The position numbers and the translations under genes were made by a program. Positions 24,820-37,230 of a stretch of DNA of 64,000 bases are shown piece by piece. Below the pieces are notes generated by a model. That model did not search any database and was not told the origin of the DNA. It was given only the letters and a program-made list of their open reading frames with translations. Every line of letters begins with the position of its first letter. Within the stretch, counting starts at the first letter, position 1. Source of the DNA: Datnioides undecimradiatus (lineage: Eukaryota; Chordata; Actinopteri; Lobotiformes; Datnioididae); contig WARS01000007.1 in NCBI GenBank assembly GCA_008933995.1, positions 7,922,923-7,986,922 on the forward strand. The letters are read 5' to 3'.

Positions 24820-25890
24820 CTATTTCTCACCCTCCTTGCTGTCTCCTCCTCCCTTCTCCATCCCCACTTACATTTATCCTCCTTCCTCTGTTAAATCTCT
24901 TCCTATTCTTCTCTTCTCTTTCATTTCATCGCGATCTTTTTGTGCCTCCTTAAAGCACCTCCTTTAATCCTGTTCTCCTTGTCAACATCCTCCCTTTTTT
25001 CTCCCATCACTCTCCAACTTCACCCATCTATTGCTCATCTCTTACCCCACCATCCTTTCCTCCTCTACACCTTCCTATTCTTAATCTCTACCTCCTTCCT
25101 GCTCCTTCCTCCACCTCTGTGCTTTTCCCAGCATCAGCCCTTCCTCCCTTTCTTCATCTCCTTCTCCCTCTGCTTCATCCTCATAACCATGCTTCTCTCC
25201 CCATCTTCCCCGTCTCACACTTCTTCCCTCACTCCTTTTATCCTCCCTTATCCTTAAAATTCAATGCTCCAGCCAGTTTCCCACCTCTTCCTTCTTTTCC
25301 CTCCCTTATTCTTTGCTCCTTTCTTCCTCCTCTCATTCTCCCCACATCTCCTCCTCCTCCCTTTCTCCATCTCCTCCTCTTTGGTCGCGAGATGACAGTT
25401 AATCCCTGGTTGAATTATAATCTCACATTTCATCCTGATTTCACGCTGACAGGATTTTCCTTCACATTACGACGCCCAGTTGTCAATCTCTCTCTCTCTC
25501 TCTCTCCGCTGTTGTCTGTGTCAGTGTCTCTTGCCCTTTCAACAGATCTCTCTCTTTGTCCCTCCAGTTGTCTGAGTTTACTTATTTTATCCCATTTTCT
25601 CCTCATCTCCCTTTCTCCTACAATGTTTCCTTGTAGCTTGCTCTCCTACAAACCTTTTTATTATTTATTTTTTCCTTCATTCTTCTCCTTTTGTTCTAAT
25701 TTCCTCCTTTCTTTTCCTTTTTCTGTTTCCCGTTCTTCCTTTTTCCCCCTCTCTTTTCTTTCCATTTTTGCAATAAGTCCCTTTGTTTTTCTCTCTCACA
25801 CAGGGAGCAGTGCCGGCCTAAAGGCTCCAGAAACACACTCTCTCTCTCTCTTCCTCTCTAACACACACACACACACACACACACACTCAG
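24820..25890. repeat. polypyrimidine tract (plus strand)
   Basis: About 1 kb of C/T-rich sequence, interrupted near 25385-25480 by mixed sequence and ending in CT and CA microsatellites (25487-25507, 25860-25886). It is opposite in strand bias to the purine tract 180 bases before it. A 274-codon open frame across it is an artefact. Confidence 0.88.
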
Positions 25891-26040
25891 CACGATTGCA
25901 CTTTGTTCTCCTCATACAGCCACTTCCTATCGTGAGCCTTTGATTTGAGTCTTTTTATGTTGCAGGTCTGAATTTACAAACAATAAAGTTATCGACAGGA
26001 TTGAAGAGGAGAGAGCAGGCAGCCACTCTCACGCACACAA

Positions 26041-26063
26041 ACACACACACACACACACACACA
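26041..26063. repeat. (CA)n microsatellite
   Basis: About eleven CA units. Confidence 0.93.
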
Positions 26064-27032
26064 ACCGCAAACACTTAGACATACACGGAGAACATAAAGG
26101 TGCACACTTTCATTTGAAACACAGGCACATGTAAGTGCTGCGAGGCAGAGTGTGAGTGAGTGAGTAGGCATGAAACAGGAGAGGTCAATATATCTTCCCA
26201 GCCAACTGTTGGCCAAATGTAACCACTAAATCTTGGTAACAAGAGATTCAATTTTAAAAAATCAACTTGAGTGAAAGAATGAATAGTTCCATCCCCCGTC
26301 TGACAAAACTGTCCTTCCTCACCGAAGGTATTCCTGATGTCTGTCACAGATGACTGTTTCTTGCCTGATAATCATCATGTTCAGACATCTCCCTAACTGT
26401 CTCAAGCGGTCCAGCCGATTGTTGTCTGTATCCATGGTTTCAGTGTGACCGCGAACTGTTCATATCCAATGAGTGCACATTCACCAAAATAACAATATTA
26501 GGTGAAAATAAACAGGGCTCAGGTGTGCCCCACATCTGTCTCACTGGCATGACAACGTTACATCACCCAAAGCATGATGGGAACCCGTGACCACAATAGT
26601 TCAATACATAGCAAAAACAAATACGCAAGATCACGAAAGCTTCTCTTGGTTTTACTGCAAAATGTCCCATCATGTCTGGATTTTTTTTTTGGAAAAGGAG
26701 TTCGGAAGTCTCGCCTGCAGTCAAAGCTAACTGCTTATGGTCAGTTAACACCTTCTGATTAGTACTTGGCTGCTTGTTAAAACACAATGTCCTGCTTTCC
26801 TCTTCTGTATACAGTAAATACAGAAGATTTGAGGGGGACTTTGGAGATCTGCAACCTGGAAATAAAGTTATAACTAATGTAATAAATTACTTTTGCTTTT
26901 GACCAATTAGCAAAGTAACGTCCTTACCTACTTAGGGAATAATATTAAACGTGTGCTGACGAGCAAGTATTAATTGAAGGATGAAGTATTACAATTTTTC
27001 AGGTAACTTCTCCAACACTCACAGTGAGCGAC

Positions 27033-27086
<54 letters not shown>

Positions 27087-27092
27087 ATAGAT
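27033..27092. repeat. (AGAT)n microsatellite
   Basis: About 13 AGAT units, then degenerate AAAT/AATA units. It offers a cluster of GATA cores. Confidence 0.95.
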
Positions 27093-27336
27093 AATAAGAC
27101 TGACACACTACAGGAATGAGAGTGAAAGAAGAAAGAGAGTTCTTCAGTTCTTCATTCTCTCTCCGGTGTAATCAGGATAAAAAACCTGACGTGGCCTCAA
27201 TTCTGACGGAGAAAATCAGACGCTAATTTTCCTCCAAAAAACAAACTGACACACACGCCACCGCGCGTTCGTGCACACTTACACACACGCACAAACACTG
27301 TGATGTGAGTGTTTGAGTGTCTGATGGGGTGTGCAC

Positions 27337-27337
<1 letters not shown>

Positions 27338-27370
<33 letters not shown>
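27338..27370. repeat. (GT)n microsatellite
   Basis: About 16 GT units. Confidence 0.94.
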
Positions 27371-27372
<2 letters not shown>

Positions 27373-27421
27373 TTGGCATCCATCAGAACCACAGCTTGCC
27401 GAAAAAACAGTAAGCACAGTG

Positions 27422-27477
27422 CAGAGAGAGAGGGAAAGAGAGAGCGAGAGAGAGCGAGAGAGAGAGAGAGAGAGAGG
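27422..27477. repeat. (GA)n microsatellite
   Basis: GA repeat with GGAAAG and GCGAG interruptions. Confidence 0.93.
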
Positions 27478-28319
27478 GGCGAACGAACGAGCGCTGCTGC
27501 ACGCTAATTATGTATGCATGATTTAATCTGCAACTCAATAATATGCAAATATATTCATATGTTAGTTTCTTAATTAAAAATGCAAAGCAGCCCTTATGGT
27601 GATTTTTCTGTGATTTTCTTTTCAGCCTAACAAACGGAACATTTTGAGAAATTCAACAAATTGGAGGGAAGCACTTCGGTGGGGGTTCACAAAAAAAAAA
27701 ACTTCCGACTTCAACTTCCTGTAGTTTGAGAATAAAGGAGGAAGTGAGGGAGGGGAAGGGCTGTTGAATGACAGTAAACTTAGACCACCCAAGAATATTT
27801 TAAAGGGCATTCTGCTTTAATACATTTGAGAAGTTACTTTGAAATTCGAGATACAGTAATTGTCAGTTTCCAACTTGTAAAGAGCATTTACATCAACATC
27901 CATAATTCACAATGAGGACCTGCAGACTTCTGTTTCTTCTGCTAACTCTAAACTCATGTTTTTTGTGTGTGAAATATTACACAAGTGCCTGTAAAGCCAT
28001 AAAAACATGGATACCTCAGCTTAGACTAAATCTATCTGTAGGGGTAGACAATCATTTAAGGGATGAAATGCAGCATTGACCATACATAGTATTGCAATTG
28101 AACTGAAATCTTGTTCCTGCCTTGAATCCATATACATGGTGCAATCACAATATCGTGTGACTGTTTCTGCTGTTCCTAAATGCAGCGCAGTCCAGTAACA
28201 AGCATACAGCATCAGCAGCTGTTGGCTACAAGCGCTATGAGTTAGTATACGGAGTTAGTTGCAGGCCATAATGTGACCTCTTGCAAACTTCAGCAGAGAT
28301 CAAACATCAACATCTGTGT

Positions 28320-28890
28320 CACAAGCTTCATGTGTCAGCCACGACCCAGAGACCAAAAAGCAGTCAGTGGAAAAGCCCACAGTGTCAAACAGGGAAGTCA
28401 GTGTGTCAGATCTGGAGGACGTATTGGCCGTTTTCACCAGAAGTTGGTGGGGTTGCTTGCAATTTGTCCTCCAGCATCAGACTGTCAGCAGAGAGCACTA
28501 CTGCGCCTTTCTGAGGCATCTAAGCGAGAAAATACAGCACAAACAACCTGAACTGTGCGCAATGGCTCCCTCAATCTCCATCATGGCACAGTGGTCGCAC
28601 AGTGCATTCAAACACACAGGATTGTTGGCTGCACCAACACAATCGTCGCTCCCCCTCCTCCCTACTCAGCAGCATTTGTAAACGGTGACTTCCTTCTCTT
28701 CTCCAAAATGAAATCCAAGCTGAATGGTCGTCACTTTGACACAGTAGAGGAGATCCAGAGGACATCCAGTGCACATTGCAGACAGCGCTTTACATGGTCA
28801 CATACAGGCACTTCCAAAGAGGAATCCAAGTGTGGCATGAGAGCTGAGAGTGGTGTATCACTGCATGAGGTGACTACTCGTGACAAACTA
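28320..28890 (+). mobile_element. decayed mariner-type transposase relic
   Basis: This is the C-terminal half of a Tc1/mariner-superfamily transposase, a cut-and-paste DNA transposase, and it is no longer functional. In one frame from 28475 comes TVSREHYCAFLRHLSEKI, typical of the stretch before the second catalytic aspartate. After a frame change near 28555 come LHHGTVVAQ, where families have LHHDNAPAH, then VAPPPPYS, DFLLFSKMKSKL and GRHFDTVEEIQR. A third frame near 28825-28880 gives FQRGIQ and GDY, the usual mariner C-terminus. The catalytic aspartate of the HHDN motif is replaced, and there are at least two frameshifts plus stops. The N-terminal helix-turn-helix half and terminal inverted repeats were not recognised. 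It lies in a tcf4 intron, antisense to the gene. Confidence 0.82.
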
Positions 28891-30024
28891 GGATACTGGG
28901 ATATTTGATTCCAAAGTTCTGAGTAACATGGAATGAGCAGGAACACCTCTGGGCATTTGTACTGTTCATCATAAAGTTAGAGAAGCACTGTTCACCAGTT
29001 CAACAGTAAAAGGTCAGACCAGTCTCTTGTGGCTGACCTGATGAGAAACCTGCTTGCTGTCCTGCTGAGCAGCTCATTCAACCTGCTGCTGAAAGAGAGG
29101 CCCGCTCAGCGCTTTGTGTTCAGGTATACTTTACACAGAGCGTGCTCAGAATGAAAACAATGATTAAAGATGGCGTTAATCCACATCACCAACACGCATT
29201 ACAGCCACACGACAGGGTGAGTGTGTGTTTTATGTGTGTGTGTTGGCTGATCAGTTAGATGCATGCTTTGTAAAAGTCAGCATGCTCTCATTAAAACATT
29301 ATTGACTGCCTTTTTCTCTGTTTCCATCTTTCTTTGTAGCGTCTGTCTTCAGCGTTTGCTTGCTGTCCATCGTACAGTTTACTTATTTTGGATGATTTTT
29401 CTACTTTCATCTCATAGAACACTGGTGAGGTGGCCGAAACCCTTTTAACTCCGCGCAGACGATTAAAATAGCGGTTAAAGTTCTAAAAAACGAACCAAGA
29501 TTTAACAAAGGTCTGATAAAAGGAGCTTACATTTTGTTTTTGAATGAATATTTCCATGAGAAAACAGTTTTGACAGCTTGTCATGTTAAAATCACACAGC
29601 AGTTAGCTGTCAGCAGGTACCACTCTCCCAATACCACTTGCTGTTTCATTCAAGGAAGGGGTGATATCTCAGAATTACATATCCAAAAAAACAGTAATCT
29701 TCTGTTAAGCTGAATATTAGAGTGTCTCTGAACGCATCATAGAATCATCTTCATGTCATTATTTTCACTTCTTGCAATGATCAAAGTTTGTAATATTTCA
29801 TGAAGCTTCGACAGCTTATAAGCAGAAAAAAAAACTAAAACCTTTATTTTACTGCAAAAAATAATCTAAAAGGAAAAATTAAGACAGCGGGATTGAGACT
29901 GACATTTTGGTGCAGCTGAGAAGGACAACTGAGAAATATTAAACACATTATCAACAACTTAAAGCAGTTTTGTCACCACAAGTACGGGGTGATTTGCGTG
30001 TGAATGTGTGTGTGTGAATGTGTC

Positions 30025-30049
30025 AGTGTGTGTGTGTGTGTGTGTGTGT
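30025..30049. repeat. (TG)n microsatellite
   Basis: About 12 TG units. Confidence 0.93.
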
Positions 30050-30184
30050 ACGTGATAACATGTGATATTCATCATAGCCTTGGAGCAAATCAGAGTGCCG
30101 CTCTCTGCTGCCTGTTACTGCAGCCAAATATTTGGGCTCAGGAATGCACAAGGGAACGTTCACATCTGCAGTAGGCATTCATGT

Positions 30185-30238
30185 TTGTGTGTGTGTGTCT
30201 GTGTGTGTGTGTCTGTGTAGGAGTGTGTGTATGTGTGT

Positions 30239-30274
<36 letters not shown>

Positions 30275-30276
30275 AT
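30185..30276. repeat. compound (TG)n microsatellite
   Basis: Long imperfect TG array with TCTG, AGGAG and ATG interruptions. Confidence 0.93.
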
Positions 30277-31138
30277 GTAAAAGAGAGTGAGAGGTCTTTG
30301 TAGAAGCCAAATGTCCTCACAAGGACAGGAAGGCAGAAAACATTTTCAGGCTGAGGTCATTTCATTGACAAGAAACCTTTGGAGCACTAAAGCAGTTGTG
30401 GAGGAAAATCCTTTTCTATAGTAAAGGTCAGGTGATGGCATCAACAATTGGCTGGCCATTTTGGCAAGTGTCACAGACATGTTCAGACCAGTTCATAGGG
30501 GGAAGGGCATGTGCAGGGTGGTAGGACGAGCGGAGGGGGATTTAACTGTAGTGTATTGCAACTCTTGCCTCACCAGGCTAACACCGAGAGCAGAAAGCCT
30601 TGCATGAAATCACCATGATAAGCTAACAGAGAGCTAGTGCACAATTAGCAGCAATTAGCCTAAAAAAATGTTGGTGCCTGAACTGGCGGTGGCGGTTTGA
30701 TGATCCAAAAAGCACATTGCTCATAATTATAAACTGGACAAAATGACATGAATTCAGCGTATAAGAATCCAGCTATCAAACACCAGTCAACAAGAGATAA
30801 ACTCAGTGTTAGCAAGAATAAGATATCCACAAGCTGGTAGGCTAAAATGGAGTTGTCTTGTATCAGTTGTCAGGGTTTAAAAACTAGCATAGCATTAGGG
30901 ATCAAGGACACAAACCTAGCGCTGCGTCAGCAGGGGCACAAATCTAATGTTGGCTAATTAAGTTTTGTGCTTTAAGCCACAATTACTCCTTGACCTTCTA
31001 CTGACCCTTTAGTAACTAATGACTATAAATATGAGAGAAAGTCATCCAGTGGAAGTTTAAGTTTGAGTTTAAATATGGGCCATGAAAGAAAGTTAACTCA
31101 ACATCATCAGAAGAAAAGTAACATATCTTCTGTTAATC

Positions 31139-31165
31139 TGTGTGTGTCTGTGTGTGTGTGTGTGT
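31139..31165. repeat. (TG)n microsatellite
   Basis: One TCTG interruption. Confidence 0.9.
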
Positions 31166-32150
31166 AAAAAGGTTTTTGTCAAAAGTTCTTTTTTGTGATA
31201 AAAGAGGCACAAACAACATGTGTGCATGCATGTATTTGCACACTCATACACAGCAATACATACACACACAAACGTACGCCTTGTAATTCAATTAGTCATT
31301 TTCCCATCTGACACAAAATGGCGGCATGGCGCACCAGTGTGGGACATTTTGGGGCTGAGAGCCAAGCAAATAGCTTATTCACACACATGCACGCACATCG
31401 TACATCCACGCGTTTGCATTTACAGACTTTATCGTGGCACTTGTTTGACAAGTTAAGTGCGTTGCAGCAGTTCACAATCAGACTGACTTGACTCATGAAA
31501 GGGAAAAAGACAGACAGGCATTTCTGCGGCGTTTTCAAGTGGAATGAGTCACTGAAGCATCCGCACAACATAACTAAACACACAGCTGTCTGCGTGCGTG
31601 CGTGCGTGTGTGTATGTGTGCCTGTAAAACCATGAGGTCATCTCTCGCTGAAGCGGCTCTCTGAGTTCCGTTAATATAAACACTGAAGCTGCTGCAGGAC
31701 AACGGCACCATTCAAAACTCAAGCTGCTGCTTTTTCTCGGTCGCATTCATTATTGGTTTATATCGAAACACCTCGCAGTGCATTGTGACTCTTAAAGGAG
31801 CACCTCCCCAAGAGCTGTGTTTCAATCCTCCTCCATGTGTTAGGGATCAGTTAAACCATGGTTTTCAGTAGGTTAGTTTCACTTGTCACCTGTTACCTGT
31901 AGCATTAACCATTAGTAGACTACTGTTGCTATGATGACCTACAGCTTCTTACACCCCGAAACACTTATTTAGGATAAAATGGCACTACCAGGAGAAGAAA
32001 CACGGTAGCATCATGGTTATTTGCAACTGTCAATCTAGCTATTTTTCACTGAAATAACAACAATTATATTGTGTTGTCCCTGGTCCAAATTAAACAAAGT
32101 GGACGTTTCCCCTTTGTGATATGCATGTCAAAAGGTGCACACAAATGTGT

Positions 32151-32181
<31 letters not shown>
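32151..32181. repeat. (CT)n microsatellite
   Basis: About 15 CT units. A CA run follows at 32279-32299. Confidence 0.94.
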
Positions 32182-32185
<4 letters not shown>

Positions 32186-33168
32186 CTCTCTCCTCCAGCA
32201 GAGTAGCCTTTTTCTCATTTCATCTTCTGCCAAGGCCCTGTACAACACCACTAATTTGAGCAGCATGCAGACTCACTCACACACACACACACACACACAT
32301 AAGCACACTTCATCTTCAGCACCACTTCACCCACAAGGAGTTGACGTCGACATGTGTGGGGGGTTTTTTTTTATGTTTTTCAAATGGACATGTATAAAAC
32401 TGCAGTCAGTTTGACACTGAGACAAAACTCACTGTTTGCCGGGTAATGTTTGTTTGCCTCTCTGTTCTGTGGCCTTTTGCAGACTCTTAAATGGAGTCAC
32501 ATCCGCATCGTTTATTTGGTGTTTATTTTTTGATTAGTTTGAATAAAGTGGCTTTCAGGAGGGAAATCTGCAAATTTTCATGATAAACATCCTTTTATTT
32601 ACTAATATGTGTGTGTTTCAGTATGCATTGTCATTGTATTTGCAGGAAACACAGGAGCACAACACGCACACCCACATGCATATAATGAGCCAATTCCACC
32701 AGTGCAATAAAACACACATTAGACAACTACTTAGTCTACATTTTATCTTATGGTTTACATCTATAATTAAAATGCTATTGGATTATACTGTAATGAATAA
32801 TTTAAAGCAAGAGCAAACAGAAGTATGTGGACAATTAGGAGGATTTGTCATTAAATTAATGTAACTCTCTGGGTTCAGAAGTGTGTGTGAGAGTAGAAAG
32901 AGTTAACAGAAGCCCACAGTGGTGGACTGGTAGGGTCTGTGGCTCCCCTGTGGTACCTGGGGCCGTCTGAAGGGGGCAGCATGGATCACCAAACTGCCTC
33001 TCTGTATCCCCCCCCCCACCACCGCTATCACACCACTCTCCTCCACCCCCATCCCTCCTCCACCCGCGGCCCACCGGGAACCGCCGGCTCTCCTACTGTG
33101 CCTTCTGCAAGACCTGGCTTAATTTAATTAACGCTGTCGACTTTAAACAAAACCACATCTGAGCCGAG

Positions 33169-33192
33169 GAGAGAGAGAGAGCAAGAGAGTGA

Positions 33193-33231
<39 letters not shown>

Positions 33232-33233
33232 GG
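33169..33233. repeat. (GA)n microsatellite
   Basis: GA repeat with GCAA, GTGA and GATA interruptions. Confidence 0.93.
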
Positions 33234-34627
33234 AGCCAGAGATGGGAGCACATCGACCCGGTCAGATCGCTGAGAGGATATAATCGGTTCAGGGTTTGAA
33301 AATATCTTTTTGGGGTCTGGTTTCAAAAAGGAGACCTTAAAAATTGACATCCTAGGATTCCTTCTTTAAATGTCAAAGGAAGTCAAGGTCTGTTTTTTAA
33401 GGCTGATGCTGGTAGAGAGCTGGAGATGAGACTCTTCACTATCTGGATCCTCTAGATTAAAACTAGAATACTAAATGATGAGCTGCAGGTAAAAATGTGA
33501 TTTTATGGTTCTTTGGTATTTTCAAAAGTCTCTCCTCACTTGGTCTTTGCTTTCCCAGTTGCTCATAGATGTAACACAAGTCTCTGTCTGTCTTTTAGAG
33601 ATGATATATGCTTTAGTGGTATAATAAATGATAATGAATCGAGGAGATGGACTGAGTAGAGAATGTAAAGCAGTCTGGATCTTGTACATTTGGTGTTTTA
33701 TTTCACTTTATCTTGTGAAGCAACTACAGCAGCGTTTGAGCCTGACAATCTGAATTTGTTACAGATAATAAATAAAAAACTTTTGTTGAAGCATAAAAAT
33801 GTAACAATTATTTAATTTTTTTAAGTAAAAACTTATTTTTAAACTTAAGACTTATTTGAGTAAATGGGAACCTTCTGCACTTTCTATATTTCATAAATTC
33901 TGATGGAAACGTCATCAGTTTTACCTCAAACATTGAAAAAGTGCAAGTTAAGTGACATAAACATCCTGAACAACTTTGACAAAATGTGAAAAATCACAAA
34001 CCAAATCCCCTACAAAATTGTGACAAGTAATATCATTTTTGCAGAAATGTATTGCTGGTGTTTTGTTTTTTGCAAAAAAAAAAGAGATACATTTATATGG
34101 CTTTGTATTTTTGACGATAAAATTTATAGTGCAAATATTTAAAATGTTTTATACTTGGAGTAATAAATAAAAGCCCAACTAGTTTTGAACATTTATTACT
34201 GATTATAAGAAAAAGTTAATTTTCAAATTTGTTATTAGATGAAATTAAAAAAATGTAATACTATAATAAACAAATGATGTCTCTATTTGTTCTGTTGTTT
34301 TAAATTGAGAATGATCATTTTCAGGTTCAGTTCATATAAAGGCAGAACGTTACACTCTGTTTTATATCAAATTTAGTGACTACACAATACAAACTCTCCA
34401 ACACAATCCACGATCCAGACAGCACTGAATAGATCCACCCGCCTGTCCACACGTGCATTTATTCCATATAAGTCATACATTTACGTGCATGTATATTTAT
34501 CAGGTATAACTTTATTAAGTTTCTAAATACTAAGATAATAAAAACCCCGTTTAATTATGAAATCAACTTCAAGTGTAAACCCTCTTTCACAAGCCTGCCT
34601 AATGGCTGGACCCAGTGTCATCGTGAC

Positions 34628-34677
34628 AGTGTGTGTGTGCACTGTGTGTGTGAGTGTGTGTGTGTGTATGTGTGTAT
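34628..34677. repeat. compound (GT)n microsatellite
   Basis: GT runs with CACT, GAG and AT interruptions. Confidence 0.9.
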
Positions 34678-34808
34678 AGGAAAAACAAAAAAACATTAAA
34701 AACATTAAACTCCTTCATGCTGACACATACTCATATCGTTTTATTTCTATTTTCTCTAATGGCGTCATTTTCATGGTTTCATTACAGTCATTTTTGGGGA
34801 TAATCTTG

Positions 34809-34809
<1 letters not shown>

Positions 34810-34850
<41 letters not shown>
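34810..34850. repeat. (AT)n(GT)n microsatellite
   Basis: Short AT run, then about 17 GT units. Confidence 0.94.
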
Positions 34851-34851
<1 letters not shown>

Positions 34852-37209
34852 GTTGTTTATTCTGTCAGCATTAGCAAAGCTCTGAGGACGAGCGGGGGAC
34901 TCTATCAGCCTGAACAACAAATTAACTAAAACAATGATATCTAAAGGAAAAAAAAGCTGTTATACTCCCAACACCAACAAAGAAAAACAACAGCGAGACG
35001 GCACTCTGCAACCTGCTAATGTTAGCAACTGATGCCTAATTTCCTTTTGATTACAAAGACATCCCACGCTCTCCTCTCAAGTGACGTTTAATTGTTTCTC
35101 AAAGTAAATCATCAACTCAGCAAACTAAATTTGACAAACAACAATAACAAACTTGCAGCGCAGGGAGACGAGAAGGAGGAAGGGAAAAAAGAAGAAATGA
35201 ATTAATTAAAAGAAAAAGACCCATCGTCCACAGTGGATGTGTAACAGAGATGAAAGACAACAGACAAGACTTTTTTGCCTTAAATGAAGTGTGTTCACGA
35301 GCTGGAGCATATGGGAGGGCAGCAACACAACAACAACAAGGAAAACAAGTTTAAACACGCTAGATGACACCTGAAGTCTTTCTAAATGCATCAGAAAAAG
35401 TGCAAATGCGACGGGAATCCAAGAAAGCACAGGGAAATCTGTGTCTGTCCCTTTTGTTTGAGATCTTAAAACTACAGCAAAACACTAATATGATTAAGAC
35501 AGAATAAACACAGAGTACAGTGTGACTGAAGACTCTCAGACGTAACGGTACCTGCGAATTAAAACAAAAATGTCACATAAAGATCTGCTGAAGTTGCCAG
35601 AAAAAGTAAACAAGAGGATCAGGAGCAGTTCAGTGTATAGACTCCTGTCAGACACCACTGAGAACACGTTCAAGGACTGAAATAACACTTCACACATTCT
35701 CTTTGAATTAAGCAGAGAAAATGTGATTAAATGCACCAAATCAAGTCAAGCTCCCCATTTTGGGGGGTTCTGAAAAGACAGACAAAAAAGTACATTAAAA
35801 AGAAAAAAAATGTCCCTGGATTTTGAGCCACCAACTAACAATAAATAGACATTTAAAATGAGAATTTTGCTATTTTTTTGTGTAAAGTTTAGCAAACATA
35901 TGTACTGTGGCGTAAGCGTCATGTCATTTGTCATGGATAGGTGGCGTGCTGACGAGTGAATGCGACTGCTGCTGTTTGTGCCCCCAGTGGACAAATTGTG
36001 GATTACTGCAGGTTTAACTTTACGAGGGCAGCACAAACACAGTGGGGTGGAACAGAAAGTGCCCTGGATCACTACACCTAAACCCTCTCAATATGAAAGT
36101 GCGAAAAAATAACACAGTTTCTTTTGTGCATTCATTTAAAACATTAATTTATTAGATTTCAGATTAGGTTAGATCTCCTAAGTAACACAGACAGTTTGTC
36201 TAGTCATCACGCTGTAAAGAGCTATTTGAGGGCTGAAACTTTGATTGAGTGTTTAGGTTATGGTTAAAGGATAGGTTCAGATTCTTTTAAGTCTATCTTA
36301 AAAATATAGGTTTGGACTTTTTCATATAAATGAACTTCTGCTGCATTTAACCTAAATGAGTTCAAGCAACACAGAGTTTAGAGTGATAGGCTATAAACTC
36401 TGTTTTTTTTTAAAAAAATCTGGTGTCTGGTGAGACATTCTAACACTGACACACTGGCAGTGAAGCGCTCTACATCAACCAGTGATGGCTACTGTAGCTA
36501 CATAGTAAGTTATGGCAACTACGAATGTGGTGGAGCCTATGATGCCATAAACAAGTCAATAGTGTTTGTCAAATAACTCTCACAAAAGGACCACGCAATA
36601 GCTTTAATGCAATGCTCATATGCCATAAGTATACACTGACAGGGTTGTTCCTGTCATTCCCCATCTCCATACTGGCTTTTAAACAGTTTCTGCATAAAAA
36701 GATTACATTATAAAACACTGAGGTAATTTCTTTTAGCTACCAAAGCTAATATTAGCCTTCACCAATCTCATTTAGCCAAATTAGGTGAGTATTTAAGTCC
36801 TAGTTGTCACATACAAGTTCCTTGTTGGTTGTTGTTTTCGCTGCAGCTCAGCAGGGAAACGCTGTCCAGGGAAATACAAAGAGGGAATTTTGTACCATAA
36901 ACACTGTAACTTTGGAAGATACCCATTTAATTTGGCTAACTGCTAAAGCCTAATATTAGCCTGAGCTGAACTCTGGAATGTGTTTTTGCGCAGAACAAGG
37001 ACTGTGGATTGTGTCCACCATTTGTTACAGTGTAGTCACGGCACGAGGCGTGTCTCTTCACAGCCAGCATGGACAGGAGGAATGATTACACAACCAATAA
37101 CTCGCTGCATGTACATGTGGCATGTGAGAATTGTATTAGGATGGTTTTGACAACATCCCAGCCATCCTTTAAAGTAAAGGTTGGGGTTTTAATTTTTTTA
37201 AAATTTTTG

Positions 37210-37230
37210 AGTGTGTGTGTGTGTGTGTGT
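37210..37230. repeat. (GT)n microsatellite
   Basis: About ten GT units. Confidence 0.92.

Noticed and set aside
25119..25943. 274-codon plus-strand open frame, the longest in the window
   Set aside because: It is Ser/Leu/Pro/Phe-only translation of a polypyrimidine tract ending in a CA repeat (Thr-His). No domain, no splice logic.
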